Source: Paragordius varius (taxonomy: Eukaryota > Nematomorpha). From it: DNA of 64,000 bases. Position numbers and translations under genes: made by a program. Numbering within the stretch: position 1 is the stretch's first letter; the number at the start of each line of letters is the position of its first letter. This document shows positions 55,959 to 64,000 of the stretch, piece by piece. Below the pieces are notes generated by a model. It searched no databases and was not told the origin of the DNA. It worked only from the letters and a program-made list of their open reading frames with translations. Location of the stretch: positions 7,812,001 to 7,876,000 of the forward strand of contig OZ176056.1 in assembly GCA_964247055.1 (NCBI GenBank), written 5' to 3'.

Positions 55959-57002
55959 CAGTGGTACTCATCAAAAAAATTTGACGGGCCAAATAAAATA
56001 TATTTTTTTTTCGAGGGCCATGAACCTTATAATGGCAAATATCCAAGAGCTATTTGACAAATATGCACATATTTATACTCTAAATCAGCACGAATTTTTT
56101 GCGTATCGCATGATTCAACTAAAAATCATTTTGCACCATTTAGCTTAAAAAATTAAAATTTGATATTAACCAATAACAAGCCAATCTTAATGCGTCGTAG
56201 ACATTCTTTTATTAGTTGGAAATTAGTAAACGTCATATTTTTTCCTAAAATATAGCAAATTTCATACGCTAATGTTAAAGCTTTCTCCTGAGAACTATGG
56301 ACTTAGTAGATTTTTCCTATAATTCCTTAATCTATTTATAATTTTCGTTTTCCTCATGATTTTCGGGTAATTTATGATGGATTGTAAAATGTCTTTTAAT
56401 ATTTTTTTATAATTATGTTGGCCTTACATATATGGCAGGTAACGACATTTTTATTTTGAACGACAAAGAATTTTTCTTCACATTCTTTTTTTTAGAAGCG
56501 ATTTTCATCGGGTAATTTACGTTTTTTAATTAGATGTCATCCTTTGAATTTATGTTCAAATATTATGTAGATTTTTTCAAAAAATTAGGAATATAATTTA
56601 AATTATGATATAAAAAACAGGTCGAAATTTAATGATGTTATTTTGAAAAATTTATGGGAACGAGTTATAAAAAATGATGCAGGATAGTATTGAAAAAAAT
56701 ATGTATATGGAAGTTTGAGTGAAATGCTTGCTTAAATACAAAAAAGTAAGGCAATAAAAATGTCAAAATAGAAAAGAAAATAGAATACAGAAACATGTGC
56801 CAAAATTTTGAAATCATTCTAATGTAAGGAAATTTTTCCACATTCAAATTGGGTAAAAAATAAAAACTACGAAAATTCGTTTATGTGTATCCTAAAATAT
56901 CATCAATAAAAAAATAATATAAGTATAAATATGGTTATAGGGCAACTTTAAAGCACTCTAAGGGCCGCATGCGGCCCGCGGGCCGAGGTTTGAGTATCAC
57001 TG
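55959..57002 (-). mobile_element. hAT element with exact 8-bp target duplication and BED-finger transposase remnant
   Basis: Termini are CAGTGGTACTCA and the complementary TGAGTATCACTG. The octamer GTTTAAAT is duplicated on both sides (55951-55958 and 57003-57010). Near the right end lies the palindromic GGGCCGCATGCGGCCC. On the minus strand around 56350-56520, frames with breaks read KKNFFVVQNKNVVTCHICKA and RHFTIHH, the BED zinc finger (CxxC...HxxxxH) of SCAND3/ZBED-type hAT transposases. The body is deleted, so it cannot move itself. It landed in the 3' flank of the secreted-protein gene, 52 bp from its stop. Confidence 0.85.
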
Positions 57003-57062
57003 GTTTAAATTGATTAATAACTAAATATTAGTTAAATCAATGAAAACATATTTGATAGTGTT

Positions 57063-59805
57063 TTAGTAGGAATGCATTGGTCTAACATATAATTTATATT
57101 GATTATTAATGATTTCGACACGATCTCCAGCCGACAGATGCAATTTTCTGCAAGAATCTGCTCCACATTGGAATGTTGATTGGTAATTTAATCTGGCATT
57201 ATACACTGTCATTCTCGTGCTATATTGATATGGTAATAGGTAGGATTTAATTTGATCCCATGTGCTTACACTATTGTTCCATTCAATATCTAAAATAGTA
57301 AATATATTATTTTAATATAGGGATAAAATAGTCATCTTAAATGTTGTGTTAATTAAGCACCATAGATGGTAAAATTGTTAAGTCATTATAATAACATACT
57401 AGCTTTTTTTACAAAATATTTTTATCTTAATTTCATAATGAATGCTAAAATTTGCATTCTCAGCTGTGACCATCAAAAAAATTTATGGAGGAGTCTAAAA
57501 TGAATTTGCGTTTTGAATATATATAAGATGTTCATGAATATTGTATTAAAAATTAACTATTATCATTATTTTATATATTGTTTTCTAATTTTGCGAATAA
57601 ACCATTAATTAACCCTAGAAAAAAGATACTTTTAATACATAAACTATTTTAATTATATTTTTGGGTAAATAAATACCACCGATTTTGTGTACAATCTAAT
57701 TACTTTGTTAAAGATATATTAAAAAAAAGGGATATTATCTTATCTTTTACTGACCATTTTTATAGCTAATATTATCTTAAACCTCTGGGCATTATATGAA
57801 ACCTTAAAAAATACTTTTAGAATTGGTTTTGCACTCTTGTGGTTCCAATTCGATCTTGTGGATAGAATTTGCCTTTTTGAGATAAAGCATGCTATGTTTG
57901 GATATTTCTGATTTTGGGCCAGTTATTACCATTTTATTTTTGTCCATGTAAGCATCTAATTTGGTCAAATATTCCAATGAAGACCCCAAAAACTCAGTCT
58001 CTCCAACAGGCCAGCCAAGTGTTGAAAAACTTACGATTTCTTCGCAAGTATAATAACGCCTCACACTTTTGGCTATAAAAAATATGTGCAGTAACTGTTT
58101 TTTATGATAAATAAATATATATTATATTATGCTACATCAATATAATTGTTTCTAAAAAAGTGTTCAATTTTTTATATGACTAGATGGAAGATTTTTGGTT
58201 CAACAAGCCATATTCTTTTTTGATAGATGGCGTCTTTATTATTTAAATTATAATTAAAAAAATATTTTATTATTGTTTCAAAAATATTAATATTTACTTT
58301 TTAGCTCAGATGTTAACTGTTTTGGCGCGGAAAAATTATGAAGAATGCTGGGAAAAATAGAAAACGCTATTTAATACTTTCCTAAGCGACTAAAAAGCCC
58401 TAAAACAAAAAACCCAATAGAGACACCAGCTATTTTATTTTATAATGCTTTGCTAAAAAAATCAATTTTTTAGTTATATATTGGATCCGTTTGTTATTGT
58501 CGTGTCCAAAAGATAAAATAAAATAATTATTCAAAGTTCTTTAAAGAATTTCTTGGCAAAAACAGTTAATACCGCAATATTGAAAATTTGTCTCACACCA
58601 TATGTTATTTGCAATTACAAAAATTATTAATAAAACTTACATGTAACAATCTTATTCATTGCAGAACTAATTCCTTCTGTGTCCCATATTTCTATAAATG
58701 TATTAATATGGATATAATCAAGAATTTTAATTAAATACAAAAATGATATACCGATTGGCTTAATAAATGTGGTCAAGTAATGTATATTATTCACGTAGAG
58801 GTACAATTTGGTTTCTCTGGTCACAGTTCTATTGATTTTAATTGAATATTTGGATCTTTGTAAAATTGAACCATCATCACTCGTTAAAAGAAATTGACAA
58901 TTTTTGGCCAAATTTTGGTCTTCAAACAAAGTGGAACAATCTTGTTGAAAAATGTATTGTCCTCTGTACGCCACATAAGTAGTTGACCAATTGCTTACGA
59001 CGATGAACACTTTGAGTTTTTTGCCATTTATTGTTATGTTTAAGTATCCAGCATTATCGTAAACCCCGACTAGGGTAAATATTAATATTGTTTTGTTTGT
59101 CACTTTGAATGGAACTGGTTTTCCATTATTCGCAATTAGTTGAATGTTTAGATGAGTTTTATCTTTATTATCCATTTGCCAATAATCTTTTAAATCAAGT
59201 TCCCGCTCTGAAACATGATTAATTTGTATCCATCTTGTCTGAGCATATTCTAGTTAAAAAAATAAACAATTTGTATAGGAAAGTGTAAATAGGCTTAACC
59301 TATACAAATTAATATTAAGTGATATAAAGCTAATGAATGCTTTAATATTGACAGATTTATATATTTTATACTACCATTTATGTCTTATTAAAATAAAGAG
59401 CAAGATGTAAAATATACAGTTTAATCCCATATCAAAGCGACATGTTAATGTTTGATTAACATTAACGCTTACTGATTCACAGAACAAATCTCTAATATAA
59501 TTACCATCTATAGAAATATTTCCATGCCTTATTATGACGCCATTTCGAGTAACGGAATAAGGGCCATCAACCAGGTTAAGTTTGGGTGTTATTCCTTGAT
59601 TAAGGAAATGGGTATAATTAACATTTATGTAAGAAAATGTTTTGTAAGCAAATTTGACAGTTATGTTAGCGTTTCCTTTGTACTCATCCACTAGTTGATT
59701 GTAAAATTGTTTGTGAAACCTAACCGTAAGATCTTTGGGAACGGGAAGTTTTTGGGCTAATACACTTTGGCACCCAAATACAAGTAAAATAATTGGTAAA
59801 AACAT
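57063..59805 (-). CDS. Secreted protein of unknown function
   Basis: Minus-strand exons 59805-59473, 59238-58641, 58072-57815 and 57289-57063 join in phase to 471 residues. The junctions use good signals (GAATCA|GTAAGC, ACAT|GTAAGT, AAAA|GTATTT). The first 17 residues are a clear signal peptide (FLPIILLVFGCQSVLA). The mature part has many NxS/T sites (NITV, NYTH, NISI, NITI, NWST, NRTV, NKTI), a beta-rich pattern and scattered cysteines (QQDC, AKNC, YTCEE, QEC, FQCGADSC), which fits an extracellular glycoprotein. No membrane anchor follows the signal peptide, provided that a hydrophobic run in exon 2 (FLYLIKILDYIHI) lies in a 60-nt in-frame intron at 58751-58692 (GTATAT...TTATAG). I recognise no family. 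The hAT element lies just past its stop. Confidence 0.75.
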
Positions 59806-62800
59806 AACTTGGAAAACTAAAAAATTAAATATGATTAATATGATATTTTTGGTTTATATAGACTGTATTTTCAAAAAAATATTTACATCATTTTTGTCAC
59901 CTATGATATTTTTGCTAGGAGATAAAATAAATATTATTGAAATTTTGTCCGCTAAACCATTAAAAATTATTAAATAAATATTATTGATAACATATAGTTT
60001 GAGCTTTTAGTTTTTTTTCTACCTTTTCACAATTCGTAAAAACATTTTAGGTTAGACAAATAACAAAAATGTCAATAATAAATGTACCCAATGCATTTTT
60101 CCAAACCATGTCAATATTTACATATTGTCATAACATCCCCGTAATACTTTTATCGCCAAATCAAAGTGCGTAATTGAAAAAATACATAATTTTATAATAA
60201 AAAACAACCCCATAAAGTGGAAAAATTATTAACATCATCTCATTGACCATATAAAATATTATATTAGTAGGGTGTTATGTATCCCAAAAATTCAATTAGG
60301 TATTATATAATAAAGAGTACTCAATTATAAAATATCATACCTTATATTTTATGTATAAACAAGGCACATTTAGCATTCATCGTGATTATATATAGTAAAG
60401 TATATCAGGACCATTTTGGTGTTCGGGATAACGTTTGATACAAGAAAATTTTGTCACTTTTATGATAATTTATCGATATCAAAAAATCGCAAATTGGTGC
60501 ATCTTATAAAAAAAATTTGGTGAAAACTAAATGCTTCGTTTCGAAAAACATTGATTTGTCCAACCTATATTCGAAATTACCATTATTTATTAAAATTTAT
60601 TGGAGGTTGCCGAAATTCTCACATTTTTGCCCCTTCTAAAATGGTTTATTTTTTAAAATAATTTCAAAATTGCTGAGATTGCGCGATAATATGTTTGTAT
60701 ATATGGCAAATTATGATTAAATTATTAAATTTTTTAAATACATTCTTTCCTTAAAAAATTAAATTTGGGCAAAAAATAGATGAAGCCCATGGTAAATTTT
60801 CCGAATAAGAGAACCTTGTTTTCTGCTTGTTTTTACAGTCCTCTGTTAAAAATTTTAATTAAGTATTAATAAATGCCCACTTACAGATCTTTTGAGATAA
60901 AAATGTCTGCCTAGAAGCCATTTGTGTTGGCCATTCTGCTTATAAATCCTAAAACTTTTTTCTAAATCATTCGATGATGTACATTTTACCTCATGAAGAT
61001 TAAAAGTATGTTAGTCTATGTTTAGGTAAATTATATGTTGTCATTATTTTGCAAAAAATACCCATTTTTTTTAATAACAAAATCTGAAGCGGTAGAAATA
61101 GTATGTATCATCAAAAAATATAGACAATATATTTTAAAGGTTTTTATACCCTTTGTACATGTTAAAACAATTTATTCTAAAATATAAATATCAAAGCATA
61201 TGGCTTTTTAAAAAAATTTATTAAATAATTTTATCAAGCAATCATTGCATTTTCGCATTTTTTAGAAAATAGCCCATTTTATATAGAGCAAACGGGATTT
61301 TCGGATCAAGTCTGAAATAAATTTGAATTAAATAATGCTTTATAATTAAGGAGTAGTTAATTATTTCTTGGAATGAAACATTTAGCGTTTCCTTAAAAAT
61401 ACCACAAAAGTGAAATTACCTTCTTTAATCACTCCTAATCAAAACCAAAACCAAATATGGTATTTTTATCTGTTAGAATATAATCGTCCAGATATTTATA
61501 TCGCCTCAATTTTTGACTGTGTATATCAAACACAATGCTATAAAATTAGATAGTATTTTAACACAAACAATCTGATTGGTTATATTTTTTAATCAATACA
61601 ATGTTATAAACCTACAAAAAATAATTACCGAAATATCAATTTTTCAGTTAATTTAATTCTTAGATGATTAAGATTTGTAAGGAGCAGAACTTAAACTTGT
61701 TAACTGTTTGGTTTGTTTAAAATTTACTACTCTTGATAAAGCTTAATGTTTACAGTATATAATTCTTAAAATTGAAACAACTCTATCCAAATAAATTAAA
61801 CTACTATTTTTAAATTCAATAAAGTTTGTTACTGTAAAAAAGTAAGATAACTATTAAAGTTGATCAATTTCAAACCATAATAAACATTTTATTTTCCTGT
61901 TGTATTAATTCAAAAAATCCAAAAAAAGTATGGTGGCGAATAGATGAAAAAATAATTTTACATTTAATTAAAATCATGCTAACAGGGTCTGGTTATGATA
62001 TTGTGTTGATAGAATCTATGTGGAAAAACACTTAATTTAATCTAAACAAGAATAACAACCATTACCTTTAGGGTAGTTTTATATCCCAACCGATTTGTAA
62101 TTTATATATCTTAAAAAGTATTTTACCTATTAAGCCGAATATGAAAATATGCTTTCTTGTGTCTTTTACGCGCATCATACAAGATTTTTTTCAAAAAAAC
62201 GTATTGTAAAATATCCATATCTCAAATTTTTTCGCCATTTTTTTATTTTTTTAAATGGCTAATGAAACAAAGAAAGTATAATGTATAATATGTTTATGTT
62301 AATGATTATCTTAAAAATTTTAACTACAGCAAAAACTTGATATATTTTGATTTTAATATCAGCAGTTCTCAATCGTATCGGAGTGTCCCATTTTTAGACT
62401 CCCAAACTGTGATAAGCTTTTTTATATACATGATATAGATACTTTAGAAACTCTAGTTTATTTACAAAATTGAGCTCCAGGATATAACTACCCCAAATGT
62501 AATCTAGGACAAAAAAAGGTAATTAAATTTTATACTGTCATAACTAAAGTGATATGCACTTGATAATATTGGTTAATTTAAATTTTTTGCCAGTTAAGCA
62601 ATGTATTAAATATAAATTCTTGGCCAAAGGTTTTTATGTCGAAATACTTTATTGATAAAAGGTTCTTAAAGGCCTTATAATGCATTTTTATAAATTTGAT
62701 CAATATGATAGAGTTAATGGCTGAAATTGTCCGGGATAATAAACTAACAAGTATATAAAATAGTTAGCTTAATAACTGTTGAATATTATATTTTGCACCT

Positions 62801-64000
62801 TTATTTTATACCATATTATATAAAATGTTAGCTGGCAAAAAAATTAGGTAAATATTGATTCAATAAAACTATTTGATTTACATACTAGCTACAAATCAAG
62901 ACTATAAATTGAAATAACTTTTCAACCTTGACAAGTTTGGCTCAGGGCCAACAATTTTAACAAAAAAAATTTTTTAAATTTTACTATCACGTACGCAAAC
63001 ACATTTGCGAGCTAAACGCACTTACTCACCCCATTTTTATTTGTATATAATATATAAAAAAATATGTGCTAATCATCTATATAAGAGACTGTTATAAAAA
63101 TGTTAGAAACAGAATTATAATTGTACAAAATAATTTGTTCAATAATCTAAATTCTACATTTTTAGCGTTTTCATTCCCGTAATTAACACTTGTATAATTT
63201 TATTCTAAGATATTATGATCGTCTTATTATTAAGTTCGGTTGAGTTTGACAACTATTCAATCAGATAATGTTTTTCTGAAGAAAAAAAACTTTTTATCAA
63301 TTTATAAAACTCTAATTTAAGTCATAATGATAGACATATTATAGACGCACTATATATTGATTTGTAGATTTATCAAGTTAAGTGCTTTTAACCGTACAGG
63401 ATAACATGAAATATATTTTAAAACATTAAAATATATTCAAAATATCCTAAAACCTAAATTTTGACTTTGCATACCGTAACGAATCCGAATTTATTATATA
63501 TAGCGGCATTCAATCATTCATAAATAATGTCTATTATAAGTTAAAGCTGGGGGCGCACAGTTTAAACTGGATGGGACGCTGGTTTTAAAAAAATCCCTCA
63601 TGTGCATTATGTTAGTAGTTTATTTTGGCCTACCAAAAATTGTGCATTTTTCAATATAGTGTGGAGAAGGTTATGCCAATTTTTTTGAGATAAGGTAACA
63701 GTTGTGGTTACTCTAACGAGGGTTTTATTCAAATATAGCTGCCCAAGGTGTTATTAACAATGTAGAATTGTATTTAAGGATATTTATATTTATCTAAACT
63801 TTTAGGGTAATTTTTTAAATATAAAGAACAATGATTTCCACATCATTTATATTACAAACCCTCGTGGTTACCCACTCAAGAAAAAGAAAGATATCAATAT
63901 AAATAACATTATTCGTAATAACATAACACACATGTTTTTTTAGTTTCATTTCTTAATATATATTTTTAATTTTTAATTTAATTTTTTCGTCAGAGATAAC
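59806..64000. other. Long gene-free AT-rich stretch
   Basis: No exon is supported in 4.2 kb. The first few hundred bases should hold the promoter of the minus-strand secreted-protein gene. Between about 60480 and 61400 there is a weak inverted relationship (CCCTTCTAAAATGGTTTATT versus AGAAAATAGCCCATTTTATA), suggesting an old fold-back element of roughly 900 bp. The remainder shows nothing beyond AT-rich low complexity. Confidence 0.4.

Overview
The window is nuclear DNA from a very AT-rich animal genome (I estimate about a quarter G+C by eye). Genes are split into exons with GT-AG introns, proteins carry Asn/Lys/Ser-rich runs, and the gene set is metazoan: a Star-type FkbM protein, SMYD5, a PTP1B/TC-PTP-like phosphatase, an anoctamin, a tandem-BTB/BACK protein and a TRAIP-like RING protein. 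Some introns are only 19-25 nt, a size reported among animals mainly for dicyemid and orthonectid 'mesozoans'. A reduced, possibly parasitic spiralian is therefore one guess, but the sequence alone cannot settle the species.

Layout. 95-2627 (-): SMYD5-like methyltransferase, 3' part. 4640-4940 (-): one orphan exon. 7411-9600: a cluster of TTAACACTTG-ended elements. 9605-27381 (+): an anoctamin (TMEM16) gene of about 23 exons whose introns hold many short inverted-repeat elements. 28191-30496: a decayed hAT-like element and another TTAACACTTG element. 31091-32013 (+): a compact RING/coiled-coil (TRAIP-like) gene with six introns of 19-25 nt. 33121-33420 (-): LINE fragment. 33850-38995 (-): BTB-BTB-BACK gene with a 2.3 kb repeat in intron 1. 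40107-45069 (+): Star-like gene with a nest of three elements in its last intron. 45506-49981 (-): a class I, bacterial-type CPD photolyase in three exons. 50032-51975 (+): a single-exon PTP1B-like phosphatase, head to head with the photolyase, 50 bp between start codons. 51976-57062: repeats, including a hAT element with an exact 8-bp target duplication. 57063-59805 (-): a secreted protein I do not recognise. 59806-64000: no gene seen.

Two things stand out. First, intron sizes fall into two classes: a 19-25 nt class, proved by conserved residues rebuilt across the junctions, and a class of several hundred bases to kilobases. The long class is loaded with at least four families of short inverted-repeat DNA elements, many ending within 50 nt of the 3' splice site. 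Second, the photolyase looks like a bacterial gene that acquired spliceosomal introns and a basic C-terminal tail. The genes share no obvious pathway; this is an ordinary eukaryotic neighbourhood, not an operon.
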